64,000 nucleotides of DNA, taken from UBA952 sp044361535. GTDB lineage: Bacteria; Bacteroidota; Bacteroidia; Flavobacteriales_D; Crocinitomicaceae. Where the stretch lies: contig JBIKIQ010000005.1 of the NCBI GenBank assembly GCA_044361535.1, forward strand, positions 1 to 64,000, read 5' to 3'. Under the pieces are notes generated by a model. That model was not told the origin of the DNA. It worked only from the letters and a program-made list of their open reading frames with translations, and made no database searches. Positions 34,064 through 42,834 of this stretch are shown one piece after another (the stretch's first letter is position 1; every line of letters starts with the position of its first letter). The translations under genes and the position numbers were made by a program.

Positions 34064-35377
34064 TTATTTTATGTTGCCTATTGATTTAAGATATTGAATT
34101 TCTGCTTGTCTTAGTTTTACGTAAGTGCTAATAAGGTTGCTTTGTGCTTGTTGAACTCCATTGTCAGCTTGAATTAAATCATTCGTGCTAATTGTGCCCT
34201 GCTTGAATAAATTCTCAGTTTGACGATAAACTTTTTGAGACAATTCCAATTGATCTTTATTAAGACGTAAGGCATTTGATTGATTGTCAATTTCTCTCCG
34301 CGCATTCAGTGTGCTTTGATCTAATTGTTGTTTCAAGTATAATTCTTGATTTTCAAGCTTTTCACGATTGAGTATGTTCATTTTTTGCTTGTAGTGTTTT
34401 TCTAATCCATCGAAAAGCGTCCAATCTAATCGCAATCCAATAAATGCAGATTCAATACCTGTTCTAAAGTTATCTTCAGGCTTCAAGTTGTAAGTATAGT
34501 TATAAGCAGCATAAAAGGATAGATTTGGCAAATAAGCCATTTTATTCCCTTTGTTTTCTTCTAAATTCATTTGTTTTTGTGCGTCTAACAAGTCTAGTTG
34601 AGGTCGATAAACAGTTGTTGTGTCAACCAAAATCGTTTTTTCAATAAGTTCATCTGAAAGTATTGAAATGCGATTTTTAACAGGAATTCCAGTAAGTATG
34701 CATAACGCATCTTCCACTTGCACCTTGCTTGATTCAATGTTCTGAATCGCATTTTGGAGCGAGAGTTTATTTAAGGTAAGCTTGTCAATTTCTAAAGGCG
34801 TCAGTAGACCTTGTTTAACCATAGCATTCATATTCAGAATGAGTTTGTCAAGATTCTGAATATTGCTATCAATGAATGCTTTTTGTTTGTTTAATGCTTG
34901 TAAGTTAAAGTAAGCACTGGCAATTTGATATTTAATTTCATCTTGAGTTAACTTCAATTGAAGGTCAACTATTTTTTTATTAATATCAAGAACAGCGAGT
35001 CCATAATCCAATTGTGAGTTATAAATTATTTGAGTAAGTTGAATGGTATTTCCAAGGTTGTATGGAACTCCAAATTTAACGGTAGAGTAGGTGCCGGGTT
35101 GTCCGCCAAAGAAAGCCGCTGGAACAACTTGTCCTGGAATTAAAGCATTGTATCTGTAATCACCCGTGGCGGTAACCTTTGGAAAGCGAGCAGCTAAATA
35201 CGCATTTTTTTGTTTACCATTAATTTCAATATCAAGTTTAGCATTTCTAACACTTGGATTAGCTGTGTCGGAAATTTGAAGGAGTTGTTGAAGACTATAA
35301 ATTTGGCTAAACGCTTCACTTGATAAAAAACCGAATAGTAGAACGAAAAACAATTTTATAGGAATAGTATGGCTCAT
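34064..35377 (-). CDS. TolC-family outer-membrane efflux channel
   Basis: The protein has 437 residues with a signal peptide at 1-25 (ending SEAFSQ). Two OEP repeats are visible: the first from about 40 with long amphipathic helices (QALNKQKAFIDSNIQNLDKL), the second ending QADNGVQQAQSNLISTYVKL. It forms the trimeric outer-membrane duct for the adjacent RND pump. It is four bases from the regulator gene, so the regulator and pump are one transcript. Confidence 0.93.
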   Translation of the reverse strand: MSHTIPIKLFFVLLFGFLSSEAFSQIYSLQQLLQISDTANPSVRNAKLDIEINGKQKNAYLAARFPKVTATGDYRYNALIPGQVVPAAFFGGQPGTYSTVKFGVPYNLGNTIQLTQIIYNSQLDYGLAVLDINKKIVDLQLKLTQDEIKYQIASAYFNLQALNKQKAFIDSNIQNLDKLILNMNAMVKQGLLTPLEIDKLTLNKLSLQNAIQNIESSKVQVEDALCILTGIPVKNRISILSDELIEKTILVDTTTVYRPQLDLLDAQKQMNLEENKGNKMAYLPNLSFYAAYNYTYNLKPEDNFRTGIESAFIGLRLDWTLFDGLEKHYKQKMNILNREKLENQELYLKQQLDQSTLNARREIDNQSNALRLNKDQLELSQKVYRQTENLFKQGTISTNDLIQADNGVQQAQSNLISTYVKLRQAEIQYLKSIGNIK

Positions 35378-35380
35378 AGG

Positions 35381-35995
35381 TTAATCGTTTGTAGGAAATA
35401 AATAATTTAACAGCATTTCTTTAACCACTTCTTTGTGTCTAGAAAGCTGTTCTTTGTATTGTTCATGAGATAGACCGTTCAATTGTTGATTAAGCAATCT
35501 TGCCATAAATGGATGTTGACAATTAGACATGATTAGCATGATAATACTTACCAAATCAACTTTTCTCATCGTCCCTTTTTCTTGCGCTTCTATTGCTTCT
35601 TGAAAGATACCTGTTGTGCTTAATTTTGATAGAATTACATGAGGTTCTATACCAGCATTTTTATTTCGCTCCATCTCGTTGATAACAAATACTGGGATCT
35701 CTGGATGTCGGCCTAAGAATTCAAATTCCCGCTCAATTAATTCACTCACTTTATCTTTTAGACTTAATTTCGAAGAAAAAACATCTACCATTGACAGGAA
35801 AAAGTCTTCTGTAACTGATTGATAGATTAGGAGAAAAAGTTGGTTTTTAGAACGAAAATAATAATTTACCAAAGCAACGTTAGTTCCGGCCTCTTTTGCT
35901 ATTTCACGTGAGGTACAGCCAGAGAAGCCTTTTGAAACAAAAACCCGCTTAGCTGCAGCTTTTATTTTCTCTTCCGCTTGTTTATCCTTGGGCAT
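35381..35995 (-). CDS. TetR/AcrR-family regulator of the efflux operon
   Basis: From MPKDKQAEEKIK there are 204 residues. The N-terminal HTH lies at about 10-55 (KAAAKRVFVSKGFSGCTSRE, then NVALVNYYFRSKNQLF), and a C-terminal ligand domain follows. I place the start at 35995, not at the upstream ATG at 36055. The intervening 60 bases hold a perfect -7 box (36019-36012) and a palindromic operator. It probably represses its own operon and is released by a pump substrate. Confidence 0.93.
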   Translation of the reverse strand: MPKDKQAEEKIKAAAKRVFVSKGFSGCTSREIAKEAGTNVALVNYYFRSKNQLFLLIYQSVTEDFFLSMVDVFSSKLSLKDKVSELIEREFEFLGRHPEIPVFVINEMERNKNAGIEPHVILSKLSTTGIFQEAIEAQEKGTMRKVDLVSIIMLIMSNCQHPFMARLLNQQLNGLSHEQYKEQLSRHKEVVKEMLLNYLFPTND

Positions 35996-36011
35996 AAATA
36001 ATTTGTCAGTG

Positions 36012-36019
36012 CAAATATA
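36012..36019 (-). promoter_or_regulatory. -7 promoter element of the efflux operon
   Basis: There is a perfect TATATTTG on the minus strand, 16 bases before the regulator start codon. A TTG within the operator lies 15 bases upstream, shorter than the usual 17-23 spacing. Confidence 0.6.
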
Positions 36020-36027
36020 AACAGAGA

Positions 36028-36047
36028 TTTTAAACAATTGTTTAAAA
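36028..36047. promoter_or_regulatory. Palindromic operator for the TetR regulator
   Basis: The perfect 20-bp palindrome TTTTAAACAATTGTTTAAAA covers the -33 region of the efflux promoter. Size and place fit a TetR dimer site that blocks polymerase. Binding is inferred, not shown. Confidence 0.7.
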
Positions 36048-36135
36048 CGGAGCAATAATTTTTATATCATTCCTGTTTTTGAATGATAAACACCCTGAAA
36101 AAATAAAAGTATAAAGAAAAGATGGAAATTTTATT

Positions 36136-36666
36136 TTAAGATTTACGCAATCTTTTATACCATTTTATGGCAATCATTAAGGCTATTCCAACGCCAAAAA
36201 ATCCGATAACTCCGTTGATCCAATTGAAACTATTTTTTAGAACAACAAGAAAAACAATACTTACTAGAAATAAAGTAGCTACTTCATTCCAAATTCTCAA
36301 TTGCGTTGATCTCCATTTGAATTCATTTTTTATAAATTGGGACAATATTTTTTGGCAAATAAAATGATAGATGATTAGTAAAAAGACAAATCCCAGTTTT
36401 ATATGCATCCATCCAGAAATTTTATAGTATTCCCAATTTAAGGTCAACATCCAAATACCAAAAGCAACAGTAAGTATCATTGCTGGGGTTGTAATTATCC
36501 ACCACAATTTTTTTTCCATTATTAAGAATTGTCGCGATAAAATATCCCGTTCGGTTACTTCCTTTGTTTGAGCCTCTACATGGTAAATGAAAAGACGGAC
36601 CATATAGAACAATCCGGCAAACCAGCTTACCATAAAAATAATATGAAGTGCTTTGAGAATATCCAT
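36136..36666 (-). CDS. hemJ: Protoporphyrinogen oxidase HemJ / CopD-family membrane protein
   Basis: The protein has 176 residues with four to five transmembrane helices. The N-terminal HemJ signature is LKALHIIFMVSWFAGLFYMV, with the conserved His8 and a following R and H (RLFIYHVEA). A second motif lies at WMHIKLGFVFLLIIYH. HemJ oxidises protoporphyrinogen IX to protoporphyrin IX in heme synthesis, with a bound heme. It is a single gene here, with no hem neighbour. The CopD-family label covers the same fold and would be the fallback. Confidence 0.85.
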   Translation of the reverse strand: MDILKALHIIFMVSWFAGLFYMVRLFIYHVEAQTKEVTERDILSRQFLIMEKKLWWIITTPAMILTVAFGIWMLTLNWEYYKISGWMHIKLGFVFLLIIYHFICQKILSQFIKNEFKWRSTQLRIWNEVATLFLVSIVFLVVLKNSFNWINGVIGFFGVGIALMIAIKWYKRLRKS

Positions 36667-36717
36667 AGAGTTTATTACTGTTTCGCGAATGAATTGGTTA
36701 CATCAAATAAAACAAAA

Positions 36718-36739
36718 AAGGCGAACAAATGCTCGCCTT
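36718..36739 (-). terminator. Terminator of the DUF5011-type lipoprotein gene
   Basis: The stem AAGGCGA/TCGCCTT with an 8-base loop is followed by six T residues on the minus strand. Confidence 0.85.
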
Positions 36740-36760
36740 CAAAATTTTGTTCTTAAAAAA

Positions 36761-37462
36761 TTACTGTTTAATATAAGTTGCTGTACAAGTATCAGAACCT
36801 CCGATTAAAGGGGTCGTATTTACATAGGTGTACGTTATGTTTATAATTGTACCTTCTGGATTCATTGTACCAACTCCTGAAAAGGTAATATTTCCTGCTG
36901 TAATGTTAATCGTTTGCTCAGGAATAGTAATAGAAGCACCATTAATTGTTGCGTTTGCAGTCCCGCCAACTAATGTAAACATACCATCAATAATGAGATC
37001 ATTTTCGGTAGCTCCAGCTGTAATCGTTGGTGATCCGGCTAAAGGAAATGAAGTTGTACCGCAGTTACTAGTAACATCCCATGTTACAAGCCAGTTGTCT
37101 TGACCAATTACAACATTTATGGTTCTCTGTGCCGTAGTTGTGCCATTAGCATTTGTTGCAGAATAGTTCAAATAATTAACACCTGTTGAGGTTGTATTAA
37201 CTTGTCCCGTTGTTGTAACAGTTACTGAACTTCCATCCTTATTTACTGCAGTTGCTCCTGGATCAGTGTATGTTGTTCCAACAGAAATCGTAGTATCGCC
37301 ACCAATTAAGTTAAGAATCGGCTTGTAAAGACAACTTCCATCATCTTTTTTGGCTTTACTGTTGTAATTTGTTGCTGCACTGTCTGTACAGCCTTTCTTT
37401 TTACAAGAAGAGATTCCAGCACCCAACGTGAATGCTAAAAAGAAAATTGCTAGTTTTTTCAT
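36761..37462 (-). CDS. Lipoprotein with Cys-bounded motif and DUF5011-like Ig domain
   Basis: The protein has 233 residues with lipobox GISSC (Cys20). Directly after it is a Cys-bounded motif, CTDSAATNYNSKAKKDDGSC. Residues of about 48-115 match bacterial Ig-like DUF5011 (ISVGTTYTDPGATAVNKDG, LNYSATNANGTTTAQRTINV). The C-terminal half is a beta-rich region with two Cys residues, not recognised. It faces away from the 413-residue secreted gene, which carries the same Cys motif. It may be a surface lipoprotein; the role is unknown. Confidence 0.85.
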   Translation of the reverse strand: MKKLAIFFLAFTLGAGISSCKKKGCTDSAATNYNSKAKKDDGSCLYKPILNLIGGDTTISVGTTYTDPGATAVNKDGSSVTVTTTGQVNTTSTGVNYLNYSATNANGTTTAQRTINVVIGQDNWLVTWDVTSNCGTTSFPLAGSPTITAGATENDLIIDGMFTLVGGTANATINGASITIPEQTINITAGNITFSGVGTMNPEGTIINITYTYVNTTPLIGGSDTCTATYIKQ

Positions 37463-37509
37463 GGTTCAAATATTTAATGCGAATTTAGTAAAATATTAAT
37501 TGAAAGCAA

Positions 37510-38751
37510 ATGAAAAAGGGATTACTTACCTATTTTGGTTTTTTTTATTTACTACTTTCTAGTGTGGGGTTAAGTGCTCAAAATGGTTGCACGGATCCGC
37601 AAGCACAAAACTATGATAATAATGCCTTAGTAAATGACGGATCGTGTATCTACACCGTTACCACTTATTCTTTGCAATTAATCGCTAATTTAACCGGATC
37701 CCTGGATGAAAACTCTGGTTTCATTTATTCAAATTCACGAATTTTTTCAATTAATGATGGTGGTAATGGAACTAAAATTCAGGAATTAGGGCTTCAAGGA
37801 AATATAGTTCGAACTGTTCATGTAGATTCAACTCAAAACATGGATTGGGAAGCAATAGGCCAAAGTGAAAGTACTGTTTATATTGGTGATTTTGGAAATA
37901 ATGGGGGAAATCGAACGGATTTACACATTCTTCAATTAAATAAAAATGCACTTCAAAATTTAGATACAGTTCAACCAAGTAAAATTCACTTTTCATACTC
38001 AGACCAATTAAATTTTACAACTGCTGTGAATCAAAATAATTTTGATTGCGAGGCATTTTTCTTCTATCGTGATTCCTTGCATTTATTTACTAAAGGATGG
38101 GAAAATCTATACACCAAGCATTATGTAATACCACTGAATAATGAAGATTCAGTTCAAGCACAACTTCAAGATAGTTTATTTGTCGATGGTTTAATTACAG
38201 ATGCTACGATGGATACAACTACTGGAAGAGTTCTATTGTTGGGATATAAAAATAACGGATCCAATTTCTACACAAGTTTTGTTTATTTGCTTTTTGATTA
38301 TAATCAAACCCATTTTTTCACGGGTAATAAACGTCGCATCGAAATTGGTAATATGTTGACTGTTTCTCAAACTGAAGGAATCGCATTTGAAAGCTCAACA
38401 TCCGGTTTTATTACTGCTGAAAAAATTACGTCAAGTTTTATTACTGTTTCGCCAAAATTATTTCATTTTGATTTTACAAGCTATTTTGAGAATTTTAATG
38501 TTGATCAGACGATTCTTCAATCAAATGAAATTAGAATTTATCCCAATCCCGCGACACAATCCATCCAATTAACCGATTGGTCAAATATGCAAGGAATAGA
38601 AATTATAGATTGCTCTAATCGATTGGTTTTGAAATTAAGTGGTGATGAAATATCAAAACAAATTGATATTTCTCACTTATTACAAGGTACTTACTTTGTC
38701 AGAATAACCAAAAACAATGAGGTGATAACAATTCCAGTTATCAATAAGTAG
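37510..38751 (+). CDS. Secreted protein with beta-propeller-like body and T9SS type-A domain
   Basis: The protein has 413 residues with a signal peptide ending LSAQ (residue 24). The Cys-bounded motif follows directly (GCTDPQAQNYDNNALVNDGS, then CIY). The body has recurring YIGDFGNNGGNRTD and WEAIGQSESTVYIGD-like strands, suggesting a propeller. The C terminus has the type-A sorting domain (IRIYPNPATQSIQLTDW, then LLQGTYFVRITKNNE). It diverges from the lipoprotein that carries the same motif. The substrate is unknown. Confidence 0.85.
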   Translation: MKKGLLTYFGFFYLLLSSVGLSAQNGCTDPQAQNYDNNALVNDGSCIYTVTTYSLQLIANLTGSLDENSGFIYSNSRIFSINDGGNGTKIQELGLQGNIVRTVHVDSTQNMDWEAIGQSESTVYIGDFGNNGGNRTDLHILQLNKNALQNLDTVQPSKIHFSYSDQLNFTTAVNQNNFDCEAFFFYRDSLHLFTKGWENLYTKHYVIPLNNEDSVQAQLQDSLFVDGLITDATMDTTTGRVLLLGYKNNGSNFYTSFVYLLFDYNQTHFFTGNKRRIEIGNMLTVSQTEGIAFESSTSGFITAEKITSSFITVSPKLFHFDFTSYFENFNVDQTILQSNEIRIYPNPATQSIQLTDWSNMQGIEIIDCSNRLVLKLSGDEISKQIDISHLLQGTYFVRITKNNEVITIPVINK

Positions 38752-38763
38752 AAAAAATTAAAT

Positions 38764-40608
38764 TTATTCTACCGTAACCGATTTTGCCAAATTTCGAGGT
38801 TGGTCAACATTACAACCACGCATCACTGCAATGTGATAGGATAATAATTGAAGTGGAATTGTAGCCAATAGGGGCACAAGGAACTCATTCGTTTCAGGAA
38901 TTTCAATTACCTCGTCCGCAATTTCTCGAACATGAACATCTCCTTCCGTTACTATGGCAATTATTTTTCCTTTTCGTGCTTTAACCTCTTGAATGTTTGA
39001 AACCACCTTTTCATAGGAATTCCCTTGAGTGGCAATAACAAAAACAGGCATGTTTTCATCAATCAAAGCGATAGGACCATGTTTCATTTCAGCGGCTGGA
39101 TAACCCTCAGCATGAATGTATGAAATCTCTTTTAATTTTAATGCACCTTCTAATGCTACAGGGAATGAACTGCCTCTTCCAAGGTAAAGTGCATTTGAAA
39201 CATCTTTGTATTGTGAAGCAATTTTTTCAATGTGAGCATTACTTTCCAAAACTCGTTTTACTTTATTTGGAATAGCCTCCAGCTCAGCTAATAAAGTGTG
39301 TAAAGCTGTTTTTGTAATCGTTCCTTTTTTATGAGCTAAAGTCAAAGCCATTAAGGTAAGTATGGTTACTTGAGCGGTAAATGCTTTGGTTGAAGCAACG
39401 CCAATTTCAGGCCCGGCATGCGTATATGAACCAGCATCTGTTACACGAGAAATGGAAGATCCTACAACATTACAAACGCCAAGTATGGTTGCTCCTTTTG
39501 ATTTTGCCAATTCCAGTGCAGCAAGCGTATCTGCTGTTTCACCTGATTGAGAAATAGCAATAACAACGTCATTTTCGTTGATTATCGGATTGCGGTATCT
39601 GAATTCGCTGGCATATTCCACTTCTACATTTATTCTAGCTAAATCTTCAATGAGATATTCTCCAACTAAACCTGCATGCCATGAAGTACCACATGCTACA
39701 ATTATCAAGCGATTTGCTTGAATCATTTTATCCTCATACTCACGAATTCCACGTAATGAAACCCATCCTTCATCTGTATTTAATCTTCCTCTGAAACAAT
39801 CAAGTATAGACCGTGGTTGCTCGTAAATTTCTTTCAACATAAAATGCTCGTAGCCACCTTTTTCTAAGGCTTCTAATTCGAGTTCTAATTGTTGGATATA
39901 CGGAGTTTTTTGTTGGTCTCCAATGTTGTATAGTTTTAATCCTTCAGCAAGATCTATTACGGCAATTTCCTCATCATCAAGATAAACAACTTGTTTCGTG
40001 TATTCAACGATTGGAGTTGCATCAGAAGCTAAATAAAAATCACCTTCAGTACCTATTCCAACTACGAGAGGACTACTTTTTCTAGCAGCAACCAATCGAT
40101 TTGGATGATCTTTGGAAATAGCAACTATTGCATAGGCTCCAATAACATAATGAAGCGCTATACGTAGAGCTTCGCCAAACCAAACGTTCTCTTTTTTACT
40201 AATGTTGTCAATAAGATGAACTAAAACCTCCGTATCAGTTTCACTTTTGAATACATAGCCCTGGCTCATCAATTCTTTGCGAAGGGAATCGTAATTTTCA
40301 ATTATTCCATTATGAATAAGAGCGAGTGATCCATCCATTGAAACATGGGGATGAGCATTGATGTCATTTGGAGCCCCATGTGTAGCCCAACGTGTATGTC
40401 CAATTCCAGCATGACCGGAAACATTATGTTGTTTTGCATGGTCTTCCAAATTAGATACTTTCCCCGCTTTTTTATGTACGGAAAGTTCACCATTTGAGAG
40501 AAGAGCTACTCCAGCACTATCATACCCGCGATATTCAAGTCTTTTCAGACCTTTTAATACAATTGGAAACGCTTCTTTTTTTCCAATATAAGCTACAATT
40601 CCGCACAT
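38764..40608 (-). CDS. glmS: Glutamine-fructose-6-phosphate aminotransferase (isomerizing)
   Basis: This is the first step to UDP-GlcNAc for peptidoglycan and LPS: glutamine plus fructose-6-phosphate gives glucosamine-6-phosphate. It has 614 residues. The nucleophile is Cys2 (MCGIVAYIG), and the glutaminase domain contains GHTRWATHG. Two SIS domains follow (CGTSWHAG, SQSGETADT; GRGSSFPVALEGALKLKE). It ends DQPRNLAKSVTVE, the family signature. It is three bases downstream of the DUF4270 gene. No glmS ribozyme is expected in this position and none is seen. Confidence 0.98.
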   Translation of the reverse strand: MCGIVAYIGKKEAFPIVLKGLKRLEYRGYDSAGVALLSNGELSVHKKAGKVSNLEDHAKQHNVSGHAGIGHTRWATHGAPNDINAHPHVSMDGSLALIHNGIIENYDSLRKELMSQGYVFKSETDTEVLVHLIDNISKKENVWFGEALRIALHYVIGAYAIVAISKDHPNRLVAARKSSPLVVGIGTEGDFYLASDATPIVEYTKQVVYLDDEEIAVIDLAEGLKLYNIGDQQKTPYIQQLELELEALEKGGYEHFMLKEIYEQPRSILDCFRGRLNTDEGWVSLRGIREYEDKMIQANRLIIVACGTSWHAGLVGEYLIEDLARINVEVEYASEFRYRNPIINENDVVIAISQSGETADTLAALELAKSKGATILGVCNVVGSSISRVTDAGSYTHAGPEIGVASTKAFTAQVTILTLMALTLAHKKGTITKTALHTLLAELEAIPNKVKRVLESNAHIEKIASQYKDVSNALYLGRGSSFPVALEGALKLKEISYIHAEGYPAAEMKHGPIALIDENMPVFVIATQGNSYEKVVSNIQEVKARKGKIIAIVTEGDVHVREIADEVIEIPETNEFLVPLLATIPLQLLSYHIAVMRGCNVDQPRNLAKSVTVE

Positions 40609-40611
40609 AAA

Positions 40612-41913
40612 TTAATAAGTTGTATAGGTAAGGATTAATTTAGGTTTCACTTTATTTGTGGTATTCAAACCATTAAAAACAATTCTCTCCGCCGAATTTA
40701 TAAAAAATCTTGGAGAAATTACCAACCCTGTATTTTCCAAATCCCCAGCTACAATCGATTGTGCATAATCACGAATGTCAACCGAGAACATTTTTTTCAA
40801 GTCATTGTATTCACCCAGAGTTGACAAACTAGTAAAGAAATTATCAGTGCTTTTTACCTTCGTAGACACAGAAACCCCAACACCAGGTTTGTATCTGTAA
40901 CCAGTTTGATATTGAATAGGCAAACTCAATTCAGCCTTATGGATAATTGTTTTCTGAGGAAGATTATTAAGCCCAGGTATTTTTACAATCGCGCGATGCT
41001 TCAATGCTTGCGCATAGAATTCAGTTTTCCCCAAGGAATTATTCTGTACCACATTTTCTACAGCTGTACCTGAAGAGTTAATGTCCACATGAGTAAAGTC
41101 AGCACAACTTGCATTTAGCAACAAATCAAATGTTTTAAATATTCCATCTTGGCGGAAATACATTGTAATCTTCGAAGATGGATCGTTTAATTTTACGTAC
41201 AATGCAGCTCCCACACCTGGTCCTTGAAATCCATTATTTGTTTTAATATGGATTCCTTTGAAAAAATTCACAAAATTCTCGTTGCTCGCAAACGTAGCGC
41301 TTCCACTTACCGCCTCTTGAATTAAGGCTTTTGCAAAATTGGTATCTAGATGAATTCTCAATTGGGCTTCAACAGTATCGCCACCTACAATTGTTTTTTC
41401 CGTCGGTCTTGGTGTTATAGATCCTTTTCCGAAAGGAACAAGGTTTGTTGATTTAATAGCTTTCGTTGAAAAGGAATAGTAGGTCGAATCAATATCTAAA
41501 TCTTCATTCAGTTCATATACTTCAAACGTTTGCATACTTTGATCTCCATAATACCCTGCATATTCTAGAGCGAGTACCACGGAGTCCATAATAATTGAAG
41601 AAACATTTCCGAAATTTGGGTTAATAGTAGCAATACTAACTTGGGTATATATTGAAGCGTTAAATGTTCCAAATTTAGGGTCATTGTAACTTCCTAGTAG
41701 ACCATTTGGACCATTGTCCGTGATTAAAGAATCTTCTTCGACTGTATAGGTAATTAAGTCGAACGTATCAACAGTAATTCCATTCAATATATCATTTTCA
41801 TCAATTGTACCTATGCCGACCGAAGAATCTTTTTTGTTGCACGAAGAAATCATGCTTAATATCGACACTAAAAACAAAATTTGAGTAAAGAAAAACGTAT
41901 TAAACTTCCTCAT
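40612..41913 (-). CDS. DUF4270 family lipoprotein
   Basis: The protein has 433 residues with lipobox SMISSC (Cys25) and then the family start NKKDSSVGIGTIDENDIL. The long beta-rich region matches DUF4270 (GSYNDPKFGTFNASIYTQVS, then MDSVVLALEYAGYYGD). In Bacteroidota this gene commonly lies between a glycogen-synthase-like gene and glmS, as here. The role is unknown. Gaps are 3 and 7 bases, so the three genes form one operon. Confidence 0.92.
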   Translation of the reverse strand: MRKFNTFFFTQILFLVSILSMISSCNKKDSSVGIGTIDENDILNGITVDTFDLITYTVEEDSLITDNGPNGLLGSYNDPKFGTFNASIYTQVSIATINPNFGNVSSIIMDSVVLALEYAGYYGDQSMQTFEVYELNEDLDIDSTYYSFSTKAIKSTNLVPFGKGSITPRPTEKTIVGGDTVEAQLRIHLDTNFAKALIQEAVSGSATFASNENFVNFFKGIHIKTNNGFQGPGVGAALYVKLNDPSSKITMYFRQDGIFKTFDLLLNASCADFTHVDINSSGTAVENVVQNNSLGKTEFYAQALKHRAIVKIPGLNNLPQKTIIHKAELSLPIQYQTGYRYKPGVGVSVSTKVKSTDNFFTSLSTLGEYNDLKKMFSVDIRDYAQSIVAGDLENTGLVISPRFFINSAERIVFNGLNTTNKVKPKLILTYTTY

Positions 41914-41920
41914 CTCTTAA

Positions 41921-42742
41921 TTAGGCTAAGATCGACTCATCAATAATTTTATCAAAAAAAGCGGATAATTCCTTGCCTTGGTTTTCCTCAGGAATAAAGC
42001 CTAATTTTGGACAAGAAGCCGATGTAAAAACATCTGTAAGTTCATTGGAAATCCTTTCAGACCCAATACACAAACCATCAATGTATTCAGATAGAGCTTT
42101 GGTAATTCCTAAGCACGAAGTATCAGCGAATTTTGAAGCTACTTCTTGTGGAATTCCATCAAACATTAATTTTTCAGGAAGTCTGCTATCCCATGGAGAT
42201 GAGAAAACTTCATCGTACAAGTTATATACAACTTTCGTATTTGCGAAATGTGGATCTTTGTTGTAAACGTACTTTATGTAAAGTGCCATCATAGACGTTA
42301 ACCAACCATTACAGTGAATGATATCTGGCTGCCAACCTAATTTTTTGACTGTCTCTAATACCCCTCTGCAGAAAAAAATTGAACGCTCATCGTTGTCAGC
42401 ATAATATTGCCCTTCTTCTTCACCTAGCGCTCCTTTTCGACGAAAAAACTCATCGTTATCAATAAAATAAACTTGCATTCTTGCTGGGGCTACAGATGCA
42501 ACTTTTATGATCAGTGGATGATCGTGATCGTCAATCGTTAGGTTCTGGCCTGAAAGTCTAATAACCTCATGCAATTGATGTCTTCGTTCATTAATACAGC
42601 CAAAGCGAGGCATAAATACGCGAATTTCTTTTCCAGCCTCTTGTATTACTTGAGGAAGTCGCCTTGAAGTGTTAGAAATCTCAGATTTAGGTAAAAACGG
42701 GAATATTTCCTGGGAAATAAAAAGAATCTTCTTTTTTTCCAT
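41921..42742 (-). CDS. Glycogen/starch-synthase-like protein, N-terminal domain only
   Basis: The protein has 273 residues and resembles the N-terminal (Glyco_transf_5) domain of GlgA: KILFISQEIFPFLPKSEISN, HCNGWLTSMMALYIKYVYN, later FKKLGLW-like strands. True glycogen synthases are about 480 residues and start with a K-x-G-G motif that binds ADP-glucose. Here the motif is KSEIS, and the second GT-B domain is missing. It is therefore probably not an active synthase. It may be a regulator or a divergent enzyme for cell-envelope sugars. Conserved position next to DUF4270 and glmS supports an envelope role. Confidence 0.85.
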   Translation of the reverse strand: MEKKKILFISQEIFPFLPKSEISNTSRRLPQVIQEAGKEIRVFMPRFGCINERRHQLHEVIRLSGQNLTIDDHDHPLIIKVASVAPARMQVYFIDNDEFFRRKGALGEEEGQYYADNDERSIFFCRGVLETVKKLGWQPDIIHCNGWLTSMMALYIKYVYNKDPHFANTKVVYNLYDEVFSSPWDSRLPEKLMFDGIPQEVASKFADTSCLGITKALSEYIDGLCIGSERISNELTDVFTSASCPKLGFIPEENQGKELSAFFDKIIDESILA

Positions 42743-42834
42743 GCAATTATAAAGTGCTAATTAAGAGTGCTAAATTACGAAAAAAATACGGATCTTCAAA
42801 AAAAGACCTAGTTTTGTGTCCAATTTAGATAAAA

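Noticed and set aside
35996..36055. Longer start for the TetR regulator
   Set aside because: This stretch contains a perfect -7 box and the 20-bp operator, so it is promoter DNA.
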